DNA from: Mycogone perniciosa
Taxonomy: Eukaryota > Ascomycota > Sordariomycetes > Hypocreales > Hypocreaceae
Reading direction: 5' to 3'
DNA: 64,000 nt
Assembly (NCBI GenBank): GCA_025331125.1
Contig: JAOALB010000047.1
Span: forward strand, 124,001 to 188,000
Position 1 is the stretch's first letter. Every line of letters begins with the position of its first letter. The notes beneath the pieces are model-generated. The model was not told the origin of the DNA. It did not search any database and was given only the letters and a program-made list of their open reading frames with translations. Below, piece after piece: positions 1 to 11,133 of the stretch. The position numbers were made by a program, and so were the translations under genes.

Positions 1-810
1 GCTTCCTGCAAGCCCAGACGCACGACAAAGATGGCACGATTGAGATGTGCCACACGTATTGCTGGGAACTCGATGTCGGGCCGTTGACAAAGTATCTGCA
101 GGAGATCTCCAATTGGGTCAGGCGACATCCCCATGATGTTGTCACGCTGCTGCTTACCAACTCGGATGCCATTGACATTGCCAAATTCGACAAGGCGTTT
201 GCGAGTACGGGGCTGAAGGACTATGTGTTCCATCCCAAGGGCGTCATGACCAAGGATCAGTGGCCGACACTGCAAGAGCTTATCGACGCCGAAACCAGAC
301 TCGTCGTCTTCATGGATAACAACTCACCCCCAGCCAAACCATGTAATTTGAACAGCAGACTGAGTTTTATTGTTTTTTTCCCACTGGAAAGATTACCACA
401 CAGATGAGATTAAAGCTGACTACATCATGGATGAGTTCGCCTACTTCTGGGAGACACCCTACGGCATCATAGACAAGAGCTTCCCAACCTGCTCCGTTGA
501 CCGACCCAGAGGCGGAGATCCCACAAAATTCATGGGTATCATGAATCACATGCTCAACTATAAGATCGGCGACATTGTCTTCCCAGATCAAAACGACGCT
601 AGGAAGACCAATTCACTGGATTCGATACAGAAGCAGGTCGACTTGTGTGTAAGCCAGCATTCAATACAACCAAACGTCATCCTTGTAAGTATTTTACCTT
701 ATGCAGGGAGTACACCATTGCGAGCTAATGCATGGACGTGTTTGTAGCTGGATTGGGCGAGTGTTGGTGAGGCAGCTCAGGCGCAGTTGGTGCTCAATGG
801 GTTGGCATAA
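1..810 (+). CDS. PLC-like phosphodiesterase (PI-PLC X-like), 5' end outside the window
   Basis: This is the C-terminal part of a secreted phosphatidylinositol-PLC-like phosphodiesterase (TIM-barrel fold). The frame is open from base 3 and enters the window inside the domain. Exons are <1-342, 392-684 and 748-810. Introns 343-391 (49 nt) and 685-747 (63 nt) have GT/AG ends, and joining them keeps one frame through to TAA at 808-810. Diagnostic segments are FLQAQTH, HPHDVVTLLLTN and DEFAYFWETPYG, which align with the complete paralogue at 43.7-45.0 kb. The first catalytic His region (GCHNSPF in the paralogue) lies before the window. Unlike that paralogue, this copy has introns and ends soon after the barrel, without the hydrophobic tail. 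Family assignment is firm; the substrate is unknown, since fungal members of this group are poorly characterised. Confidence 0.85.
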
Positions 811-1135
811 CGTGCATATATGACTTGGAATTGCTTCATAGGGAATTTTGGCGCATAGAGTTCACTTTACGTGACTTGCATATAAAATAGAGATAGATTT
901 TTTGGCATTTGATCTCGGTGGGGGTTGAATGCTCACCAGTCATAGGCCCAGACTCTGCGATTCTATATTTCACCGTGTGTAGACCCACACAGTGTTCAAG
1001 TCATAACCTCATTCTCATCATACGTAAGAGACGTAATTAAATTTGGCGATTGCTGGAAGCTCGCGATTTCCCCTCCATTGGATACCTCAGCAACAACGGA
1101 CGGGACGGCGTGGACGTCCCTCGGGGCGGCCCATA

Positions 1136-2716
1136 CTAAGTGTGGCTCGTGACTCCAGTCATCAGATCCTCCTCCTCGATATTCGCGTCAAAGCCAACTC
1201 CTGCATCCGCGCCGTCTTTCTCCACTCGCTTTTGCTCACGGACCAAGTGTCTCGCATAGTCTTTGCTTGCGCTCAGGCGCTCATTTGTCAGTCGGTATTG
1301 CTTGCTTAATGTCTCAATATTTTGATGGCTTCTAGCAATCTCCATTGCAAATTCCGCCTCTGTCATCAGCTCGTAGTCTTCGTGAAATGTTACGTAGCTC
1401 TCTTCGCTCGTAGGACCCACTTTAAGCTTCCCTTTGAGCATGCCAGACTCAATCATATCGCTGACAAGTGCGAGAACCTCTTCATCATCTTTCAAAACCT
1501 CAGCTGTCTCGGCGCTCAGAGTGGTTTTGCGGATCTGGGATATGGAGACTTGGTGGAATACTTGTCGTAGATTAATGATCTGCCACTTTTGATATGCGGT
1601 AACGACCTCAGCTATGAGCGTTGCATTTCCGTCGTCTTCCCAGGTCTGACGGTCTTTCTCGATTTCGGTCTTGAATTTTGAAGCATTTTCCTTGACGAAT
1701 AGTGATGCTATGTTGTAGTAAGCGCTACTTAGCGTACCGAATGTCTGGCTTGCTGTTCCGGTCACGTAGGAAGGGAGAAACGGTTCTTTTCCTTCATTGA
1801 GTAGCCCGACGAACACCCACTTCTTGTGGCTCTCAGTCATGATCTTGCTCACACCTCTCTCCTTAGTGGGGTGGGCAATCACTTGCTCCAATGCCGTCTG
1901 AGCTTTTTGCCAGTCTCGTCTTGATATGTAGATTAAACCCCGAAGAAGGTGGTACTCGAGGATAGATGTACTTCTGACTTCGTCTGTCAGTCCCGTTGCA
2001 GTTGATATGTAGGCCAATGGCTCAAGGTCTCCATCACTTAGCCTCTTGGTCTCTGCTGGGCGACGTGGGGGGTAGAAGATGATGTCGGAGTTGATGACTT
2101 TCAGTGCCGGCTCGATGCAATTCGCATCGTATGCTAGCTTGGCCATAATGAGATGTGCAGAGGTAAACATGGAACCGCTAGGATCAAGTCGGAGGATCGC
2201 ATTGGCAAGCAGTTCAACAGAAACAAGAGGCTGTAGTCCTGGCGTTAGCTGGTGTGGCGTAATTTAATATTGAGGTTTTGGTCATACCGAGAAAAGGGTG
2301 CAGGACCCAATCTCCGCCAGGAGGTTTCGGAATAATGCTCCAACATATCGAATCTGGATTGGGTCGAACTTCAACAAGAACTGAAGGGTGCTATCGAGCA
2401 AAACAGTACGGTCGATCGCGGGCAGGGTCCTCAGGGCGTTGAGGAGAATGTCGAGGACGGCAAGGTAGCCGATGGAGTTCACGGCGGGATCAAGGACCTG
2501 TAAAAAAGAGTTTAGACGGTACAAAAGACAACTATGCCCTTGGTGCTAGCATACCTGGAGAGCCTGGGCCGGGTTGAGTATGATGGCCTCTTGCACATCC
2601 TCCGCCAGCCTCGTGACGGTCGCAGCATAGGTCTTGGCAGCGGCATCATATTTGATATTTGTGCCAGCCCCTGGAACTGTCGTGAAGCCCGTGAGAGCTT
2701 TAATAACCCTGTCCAT
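1136..2716 (-). CDS. csn3: COP9 signalosome subunit 3
   Basis: Subunit of the COP9 signalosome, the nuclear complex that removes NEDD8 from cullins; in filamentous fungi it controls development and light responses. Three exons: 2716-2555, 2497-2288 and 2230-1136, with introns of 57 nt (2554-2498) and 57 nt (2287-2231). The second has a GCTAAC branch. All joins are phase 0 and give about 488 residues, the usual CSN3 size. The N-terminus (MDRVIKALTGFTT) comes from the first exon. The middle is helical repeat, and the PCI/winged-helix part is near residues 350-430 (YQKWQIINLRQVFHQVSISQI). The C-terminus is acidic. The start is the ATG at 2716. The neighbouring phosphodiesterase gene is convergent, with about 325 nt between stop codons. 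Confidence 0.9.
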
Positions 2717-3375
2717 TATCGACAAGCCCCTTGCACCAGGGGAGCTACGACAGATGTGCAGTTGGTATGCGTAGGCGTCGAGACCAGACGCGGGAACAAT
2801 CGACCGTCCTAGATGTTGAGTCTACCGTCTGGTGATCGTCATGCTCGAGGGGAAACCGGGCTTGGCGGCGCAGCCTTGGTGTTGAATACGCCAAATGTCT
2901 GTGAGAGAGAACGAATGAAGAGGTTGTCAAGGTGCAATGAGGCGTTCAGCAGGCAGCTGCACATGGAGCTCCATAGTGTAATCCGTGGTGGGGGGAGGAG
3001 GCACGAGATAGATCCGGGGATTAGCCGTAGATAAGACACCATTGGGGCGATAAGTCTAGTGCCCCTCAGTCCTCAGTGCCCACCCTAGATATCGCGGGGT
3101 TACACCTTGACCTCACCGAGGAATAATATACTACTACTATTAGAGAAGACCCTGAAGAGTTTCTCAAATCTGAGGTTCTTACAGATACTAATGGTATGCA
3201 TAGGGAAAAATCGTGGCATTTCATTCTGAATCTTATTGTATAGGATATTGTGTTGGCTCACATAGATCCAAGAAAGACAATTCATCTCAACTCCCCTGGA
3301 GTCCAACTATGTGTTTGTTCAAGGACTCTGGCCTGCAGTACAGCAGCCCAGGCAACTTCGAGAATCCTCAAACAT

Positions 3376-4772
3376 TCATCTCACCCTGCGAGCAGCAAGA
3401 CCCTGCGGAGCATAATTACCCAAAGATCCACCGCGCTCACACAGTTTGCTTCCAATGCCATTCCCCCAAGGATTGACACCAGATACAGACTTCTGTGGCG
3501 GTCCAATAGGTCCCCAAACAAACGCAGCAACAGAACCGCTTGTCAATTGGGACCGACATTCTGAGATCCTGAGTTAGTATTCTACTCCAAGGACAGCTAT
3601 CAATTGATGGAAAAAAATTAACAATCTTACCGGGTTCGTTCTTATCCTGAGCGATTGGCGAGGCCACCGCACCCAATGCTTTCACTCCCTTGCCATTCTG
3701 CCAAACCTGATCCCTGATAGGAGACCCTATGGCCTGGCTAAGGGGTCTTGCATCGCCATCCATGGGCGTTTGCTGCTCAGGGCCCCAGCCTCCTCGCGAG
3801 TGCATCTTTGCGTCTTCCTGCCGCTTCTTCCACCAGCTGGGAAGTCCCTGGAAGAGACCGAGAGAATGCTGCGTCACCTCATCGAAAGGCATCTCGTGCT
3901 TGTACTTGCACCCTTGCTGAGTGAACGCACAGACTCCCTCGTGGATCCATTTGTCGCAGTATATCTTCACCTTCTTCGATGTTGGGGGACTCGTGGCGAT
4001 GATACGATCGATGTGCTTCTGCCGAAGAAATTGCTCGTTAGTCTTGCTTCCATGAGTCAATCGAGAAAAGAGATGTGTGTACCTGAAGGGGGTCGGATCC
4101 CTGTCTCTGCACATGCCGTTGGCATCCCTAATTGCTCAGTCTCTCTCTCCATCACAAAGGCCTTGATTGTCGACGACGTTGAATCTCACTCACCTTGATC
4201 GTGACAGGATAGTTCATCTCCATAGTCCCCTTTGGCGGCACAGCTCTCAGTGGCGGCAGAACCACCATTCCTCTCCCCTCCATCTCTCTCGCTGGGATCT
4301 CATTCAATGGAGGCAGCACATCCGCCGGAATCAGCCTCGTAAGCTCACCGTTACCTCGATCAAGGTAATACGCATATCCGTCACTCATGCTACCCAACTG
4401 ACCTCTACCAACATGTCCCAAACTGGGCAGGACGCAATTCCCAAGACCCTGGGCTGGCGAGTGAGTGAGCACCTCCCCACTAGGAGGAATCCGCCAATTC
4501 GGGGAGACGAGACTTCGCGGTGCAGCAGCACCAGTAGCAGCAAAAGTATTTATCTGCTGTTGTTGAATCGGATGAGAGTGCTGTCCAGTGATGTGATCAC
4601 TGCTTCGAAGAAGAGGAATAGTATAAGGGTGGGTTATGCCAATTTGTCTACCCGCGGCGAGAACTTCAACGGATTCGGCAGAGCACTCCCTGAAATGGCG
4701 GGTTGCTCCCAGAGACCATGGCACGCAAGACAAGCCGCCTGATCTCGTGTTCAATCCGCTGAGCCGTTCCAT
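3376..4772 (-). CDS. CCCH-type zinc finger protein
   Basis: Predicted RNA- or DNA-binding protein with one CCCH finger, C-x8-C-x6-C-x3-H (from CDKWIHEGVC to CKYKHE). A conserved block (DANGMCRDRDPTPFRY) precedes the finger and GLPSWWKK follows it. Predicted exons are 4772-4190, 4134-3631 and 3560-3376, about 423 residues. Intron 3630-3561 is clear: gtaaga donor and ATACTAAC branch, after which the frame reads to TGA at 3376. The first intron is less certain; 4189-4135 is the only nearby GT/AG pair I found that restores the DANGMC frame. An apparent donor and branch in the region just after DPTPFR gives no frame-keeping splice at the nearest acceptor, so I left that stretch coding. The first 130 residues look disordered. 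The start is ATG 4772; an upstream TTG is not used. Fungal members are often listed as CCCH zinc finger DNA-binding proteins; the target is unknown. Confidence 0.75.
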
Positions 4773-5331
4773 AATGAAACGGGAAGGGGGGAAATTGACA
4801 GTGGCCGGGTCCAGCGCCTCTTGCAAACGGACTTCGAGTCAACGCTTTGACGAGATAGAAGAGGAAACAGAGCAAGCCTGCCCTCAAAGAACTCGGGTGC
4901 TAAAATTTGAAAAGAGATGATTGTTGGAAGCCAGACAAATATAGTCCAAGATTAATCAAGAAGGAACAAGTTGGACTTGGAGAGAAGAAGAGCTTGAGAG
5001 TCGGTCGGCCCTTTTGAGTCCAAAATTATATGGATTATGCTGTCCGCCTCGTCCGTTTGTCTGACCCCTGCTTAGGCCTTTTCTCGAGTACGGTTGGTTG
5101 CATTGCCAGTTTTCTGCTTCCTGGAGCCTGTACACCGTATACTATACATATTCATAACCACCCAAGTTGAAAAGTCGAGGTGCTCTATTAGCACATCTCA
5201 GCACCAATGTTTTAAGCAAATATATCTAGTTTCTATCTCTGCAAAGGCCTTTTCCGGTACCTCCATCTATATCTACCAGTAAATCGCGGTACCTTGATTA
5301 CTAAAAAGCAGTCCACCCTACTGCTCATGAA

Positions 5332-8300
5332 TTATTGCTGCCGAGTCCCGTTTGGCATGCGTAATTCCCTTAATCTGTGGAGCAAGGCAGATATGTGTCC
5401 CTCTTTAATCGCTTCATTTACCTTGGAGCGCTGGATATTATCGATTGCCAGCCGTAGCTGTGCTTCTGATCTAAGGTGATGCATGTATGCCAAGTCATTC
5501 GATGGGACAGTGTTTGGAGGAGGTTGAGGAATAGGGGCGTTTGGCACCCTTTCCCCGGAGCTAGTGGGATTGTTTACATCCTGTCGGCTTCTGCCGTCAA
5601 GTTTGAGGTATTGCTGATAATGCTGGAGCGCTTGCTGGTGCCTATGGACGTCGTTCCAGTCGGGGACACCGTTTGTGTGTTGGATTGGGACGGTATGGGG
5701 TTTTTGTTCTTCCGTTCGTTGCTGGCCTTGGTCGCTGCGACCAGCTTCGGAGGGGACTTTGCTGGAGTTGGGAGTTGATTTGTTTTCCGATTTCGGCCTA
5801 CCCCTCTTACGTGGGACCTTGGTGACTGGTTCTGTCGCTTTCTGGAAGGTGAGGGATTCTTGCGGTCTCGGTTCTGTTGGTTCACGGATCGATTGGATTT
5901 CGCCATCTCGCTCTGCTGTGGTTTGTTGTTAACCTTTCTGCTGTTTACAATCTTTGTTGGGGTTGCTGTTGGAGTCTTTAGTTGACTGTGTGAAAGTTTC
6001 CGTCGTTTACCTTTTGACGAAAGATCCCCCTCGCCATCAGAATCGTCGGCAGAGTCGGCTCCGGCAAAGTCATCTGACGAGTCGGAAGACTCAGGCGCAA
6101 CATCTCCAGGTAGGGTGATGTTCTCGATGGCATTTGTCTTATAGTTAATAGCCTAGAAGTATAGTGAGCCAACGAAGTCAAGGATGATAAATTAATTCAC
6201 AACATACCATTCGACGTCTAGCACCTCGACCAAGGACTTCCCGGCTCGCCTCAGCTTCTCGACATGCTTCTTCCTCTCTTTGAGCAAGGATTTGGTCCCA
6301 AACGCTAGAGTTAATGGGTTCCGGTGCTTGTTCCTCCACAACGTCTTGGTTATCTTCGAATCCGAGTTTCTCATTCGCCCACACTCGTGCATAGTTGAAC
6401 TGAGTTTCCGCAGAACCCTCCTCGTTTGTTGCTGTCTGTTCCATTTGCGAACGATCTAATAGTTTGTCAACTGATACAGAATCATAATGGATTGCAGTTT
6501 TCTGATAGTCCTCGTTGAATAAGGCCTGGGCACCGTGCTTCAGGATCGACTCCAAGTCGTCACCAGCAATCTCATCGTCGTCCATGCTTTCAATCAATGC
6601 ATGATCCAGGGCCATCTTCTTGCGACCGACTTGCATAATCCGTTCCTCAACCGAGTCTTTTGTCATTAACTGGAAACACAAGACTTTGTTCTTCTGACCT
6701 ATTCGATGAGCACGAGACAGCGCCTGAAGATCTTGGTGAGGATTGAAGTCTGGGTCCATAATGATCACAGTATCTGCAGTCGCGAGATTGATACCAACAC
6801 CACCAGCTCTAGTCGATAACAGGAACGCAAAAATGCTAGATCCTGGTTCATTGTACGCGTCAATACGGCGTTGCTTCTCTAAACTAGAAAGCGTGCCATC
6901 AAGTCGACGAAATTCATAGCCCATTCCAACAAGAAAATCTTCAATGATGTCAAGTTGCTGAAGGAACTGGCTAAAAATAAGAACTCGGTGTCCCTGTTCC
7001 TTGAGCTTGGGCAACATAATCTCGAGCAAGAGCAATTTTGCGGATGCCTCCACAAGGTTGCGATGAACCACTCTATGGTCATGATCCCGCTCCTCGATTG
7101 CATCAGAGTAAATGAACGGATGACAAAGACATTTTCGAAGTTGCATCAAGATGTTGTTGAGACTACCACGCTCCTTTTTGTTCATCTTGCTGTTTGCGAA
7201 CATAGCCTTGATGAGCTGTGGATTTTTCGCCATGATGCTCTTTGACAGCTTTTCTTGAATAACAGTCATAGTGACAGGTAAAATGATTTGTGCCATTGGT
7301 GGGAGGAATTTCAGAACTCCAGCTTTGGTCCGTCGCAAAAAGTACGGACGAATCTTCTCGTGCAGTTTCGGCAAGTTGTGCTTGTCAAGGACACTATACT
7401 CCATGTCCAACTCCTCTGCATTTTGAGTCTCGTCGATGAACTGCAAGAGATTGAAGAGTTCCCTCTTGTTGTTCTGCAGAGGTGTACCAGTCAGCAGGAG
7501 CCGGAAGGGTATCTTCATGGCTCGCAGTGCAAGGTACAGCAGGTTTTGGTCGTTCTTGAGCCGCTGACCTTCATCGACGACGAGGCCGGTCCAGTGGACG
7601 GATTTGAAGAGGCTCTGTGTTCGAGGGTCTTGAGCCGAGTCATACGACATAATGACAACTTGGGCCTTCATTTCTGTGGAGCCATTGGGGAACAACTCAT
7701 ATTTATAGGCAAGATCTTGCGCCTCTTTGCCGCCATGATACGCGACGACTCGAATGTTTGGAGCCCATTGCTTGAACTCTCGGCGCCAGTTGGGACATGT
7801 CGCATTCGGGACGACAATGAGGAATGGCCAGCACTACGAGGTGATTAGCAACACACAGAAAGCTGGGGCTTCGTAGAAATGCACTTACTCTAGGACTGTC
7901 TTGTATCAGCGAGGTGACAAGGCTGACTACCTGAACTGTTTTCCCCAGTCCCATCTCGTCGGCCAAGACGACACTTCTACCTTGATGGTAGTTTTGCAGA
8001 AGCCAATTAAGGCCCTCCACTTGATAGCCCATGAGTTTTCCACGTTTGAGTCCGGCAGGTTGAACGTCCAGTTCTGTGAACGTGGCACTTTTGTATGTTT
8101 TGATGCGTTCTCGTATCTTTGAATTGGGCTCGCTCTTGAAACACTTGCCCTCCACATACTCCTGATATGCGTCCAAAAATGCGTTGTAGAGCTGTGCATT
8201 GTCCTTCTTAGGCGCAGAATCCCATACCACATCATCGTAGCCGAGACCTTGATACTTGACAAAGATTTTGCTGACTTGCGAGATGTTGGCCAACTGCTCT

Positions 8301-10654
8301 TCTTTAGATTTCGACTTACAGGCGGATGGTGCCATCTTGACATTAAAAATAATATCAACCAAGAGGAATTCATCTGGGATGGCCTCCTTCTCGCTGAACT
8401 TCAAGAGCTCTTGCTCAATGGTGCGTTTTCCGAATGCGGTACGCATTACGCCAGCCGCAACACCAAATACCCAAGCACCTGACATCCAGGAGCAGTGTGC
8501 GTAAGAGGTATCCTGCCATTTGATGAGGTACTCCTTGTCATCTTCGCCAACATCAGCAAACGCCGGAAGACTGCTCTGTTGAGAACTGGACTGTTGGGTA
8601 GGCCGCCATGCAACTAAGCGATGTATCTTATACTTCGTTGTGCTACATTCATTGCACTGCCAGTCGACAGAGTAGTCTTTGAGACGTTCAGACTTGAGGT
8701 CCGTGCCTATAGACTCACTGCTAGCTGAAAGTAGATGTCCTTGATGCCAACCCCGATGACATGTACCACATCGAAAAAGGACGGAATCAGCATTATTGAT
8801 AAGCCCCGAGGGCACGAGCGTGATGGGATCAACACCGCCGTTTTCCTCGCGAAGCTTCTCCTCCTGTCGAGAGGTCTTCTTCTGAGAGAATGCCGCGCAA
8901 GCCTTGCCGTCTTTCTTGCAACCTTGACACATGCTGTGGCTTGGTGCACTCACATCCTTCTTCTTGTAGAGACCAATGCAGAATTTGCATTGTAGGACGA
9001 AATCATCTTCTCCAACTTTGGTAGCCATGTGCTCTCGAGCGCTTCGATAACCAATACAGTTTTTGTGGAAAGCCAAGCTGCACCCTTGACAATACAAAAG
9101 TTGACCACGTTGCTTTGAGCCGCTACAGGTGTGACAGAGTTGCATGTGCACTGATCCAAAATCGGACTCTGGCGAGATTGGTTGAAAGACCTCTCTGACA
9201 GAAATAATCTTCGGGGCTGCAGGCGATTTGTCGTCTACGACATAAAATGAGTCGTCATCCATCAATGCATCATCTCGCATGTTTACTGTGTTTCTGGTAT
9301 TTCTCGACGACCGTCGTGGTTGCTCGAATTCGATATCAGAGCCCTCGGATCCTTTGCGGACAGAAATAGCCTGCCGTTTTGATCGCAACTTTTGTGATTG
9401 TAATCGTCGGGAACGCTGGACCACTCGGCCTGGGCGACCCTTTTTAGTTGCGAGATCCGAGATGACTGGTAAGAAGTCGTCATCCTCATCCGAAGGGGGG
9501 TGAGGCTCTTGCGACAGCTCATCTTGATCTCGATCCGCAAAACTGCTCTTAAATGCCATGCTGGTCCGTTTCAATTGCTGTGGCTTTCGCGTTCGTAGAC
9601 TTCGAGTGGGCTGGTTTGGCTTGTTCGGGGCATCATTCTCGCCTTCCGAGCTCACAGAGTCGCGACCAAGGCTTCGCCGCTTGCTTGCCTCTCGAGAGCG
9701 TAAAACCCGTGTCTGGCGTGTCGGAGCTCGTCGCATTCGGATTCCATCATTCTCATCCTCCTCAGCATCCAACTCCATGCGATCAGATGCAACATCGTCA
9801 ATTCCAGAATTCCACGTATCGTCCAAAAGATACTTCCGTTTGCGACCGTTGCGCGTCATGTCTGTGTCGTTCGTTTTGGTGTCTCCTTCAAAACAGCGTA
9901 ATGCAGCCTTACCGTTGGCGTACTCGACGAGATCCTCAAAGGTAAGCTTAAAGTGGGTTAGTTAGGCTGACAGGGTAGTGGGGAAGAAATGATAGGAAGC
10001 GCTAGAAAGATATGATGAAAAGAGATGAATACGAGGAAATGCGCAATTGTCTAGCTAGAAGCACTTAAAGACCAAGGGTAGAGTTGGGGATCTCGGGAAA
10101 CTCGAGGAGAATGTGCGCTCAGGCAGAGACGTGCGCGGAGAGCGAAAGCATTAGAATGCAGGATAAGTGCTGGGATAGGTATAAGAGAGGGGGAACAAGG
10201 CAGCTTGCGGACGTACCAATTGCTCTCTCCCGTCGGTGAATTCCACGGTATACTGGACCTTGTCTCGGCTAGAGAGAACGGCACCAGCGACGAGATCGAC
10301 TATGTCACTGTAGACTGTAGTGTATTCGTTGCGTCGCGCAAGTGGCATCTCCGGAATTGCAACCTCAAGTCGAGTCGCCGGTGCAGCCTGGGGGTCACCG
10401 TTACAGTCGTCGCGGTTATCCTTGACTCTTATATCCACGATGCACTCTAGACTGTCCTGTTTGACTTCGCGACTAGCCTCGTCGTTGTGTGCCGTCTCGC
10501 TATTGTCCGTTGCGTCTTCGACACCGTCGCCTAAGAAACCGTACGACACATCGGGCGTTGGACTGCCAGTATCGAAATCGCTATCGACAATTTCGACAGT
10601 CGCATCAAAAACGTCGACATCGTCCATCTGATTGACACTGTTAGAGAAATCCAT
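5332..10654 (-). CDS. Mi-2/CHD3-type SNF2 chromatin remodelling ATPase (Mit1-like)
   Basis: Large nuclear ATP-dependent nucleosome remodeller of the CHD3/Mi-2/Mit1 class, usually linked to gene silencing. Exons: 10654-10217, 9946-7889, 7833-6208, 6152-6011 and 5915-5332, about 1615 residues. Order: acidic N-terminus; PHD finger around residues 415-470 (CHTCSG to CKFC); a second Cys/His-rich PHD-like region about 485-585; two chromodomain-like segments (EYLIKWQ near 620, IFVKYQGLGYDDVVW near 710); SNF2 ATPase with Walker A DEMGLGKT near 810 and DEGQRLKN as motif II; helicase C-domain ending ALSRAHRIGQ. After the last splice the tail has an AT-hook (PRKRGRPKS, about residue 1460) and a Gln-rich stretch. 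Intron 10216-9947 is long (270 nt) with a CTAAC branch. Intron 6010-5916 is inferred because only that join reaches the AT-hook frame. Divergent from MRM1 with a 479 nt gap. Confidence 0.88.
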
Positions 10655-11133
10655 TATCACAAAACAAACTTGCGACAATGCATCACATGCGACAGTGCGA
10701 GGGGCTCTATTCGAACCTCAATACCTCCTCAGATCTCAGACCAGATACATCGAATAGACGGTATATATGGCGACAGGTGTGAACAATTGAATATACATGC
10801 CATAGGATTTGGCGTCGAGGACTATCAGCCAGCTGGTGACTGGAAGCGCATTCGAATCGCTTTCACTCTTGTCTGATCTTGGACGCGGGCACTTACTGAC
10901 GATACGCGTCTGAAATGGCAGAACGTTTAGATTATTCCCAGCTGGGTTAGTGTTAATGAAGGTCATTGTGCAGATTCAGCCCAGTGGCATTCACCGCCTT
11001 CAGGGCCTCCTGTATCCACTGTACCCACCCCTGTCACTTTCGGCAGAAAAAGTGCCGAATGATGATGAAATAATATTCACCAGGCTTCTCAAACCACAAA
11101 CACCATGAAGCCTGAACATCAGTTATCCCAGAG
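10655..11133. promoter_or_regulatory. Shared divergent promoter between remodeller and MRM1 genes
   Basis: About 480 nt lie between the two opposed start codons. I see no protein-coding signal and no RNA gene here. By position it must hold both core promoters. A mixed purine/pyrimidine stretch runs from 11040 to 11130, but no named site can be assigned with confidence. Confidence 0.5.

Noticed and set aside
367..591. Minus-strand open frame opposite the PLC-like exon
   Set aside because: Antisense shadow of a frame with clear family motifs.
4020..4078. Possible extra intron in the CCCH gene (GT donor, GACTAAC branch, GGCAG acceptor)
   Set aside because: Using the nearest acceptor shifts the frame away from KHIDRIIA and the zinc finger, while the unspliced frame is open.
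5574..5906. Long minus-strand frame continuing directly from exon 4 of the remodeller
   Set aside because: It carries no motif, whereas the neighbouring frame encodes an AT-hook and the conserved tail; treated as an intron-retention frame.
10690..10790. GGTTCGAAT-like T-loop on the minus strand suggesting a tRNA
   Set aside because: No acceptor stem, D-loop or anticodon arm could be folded around it.
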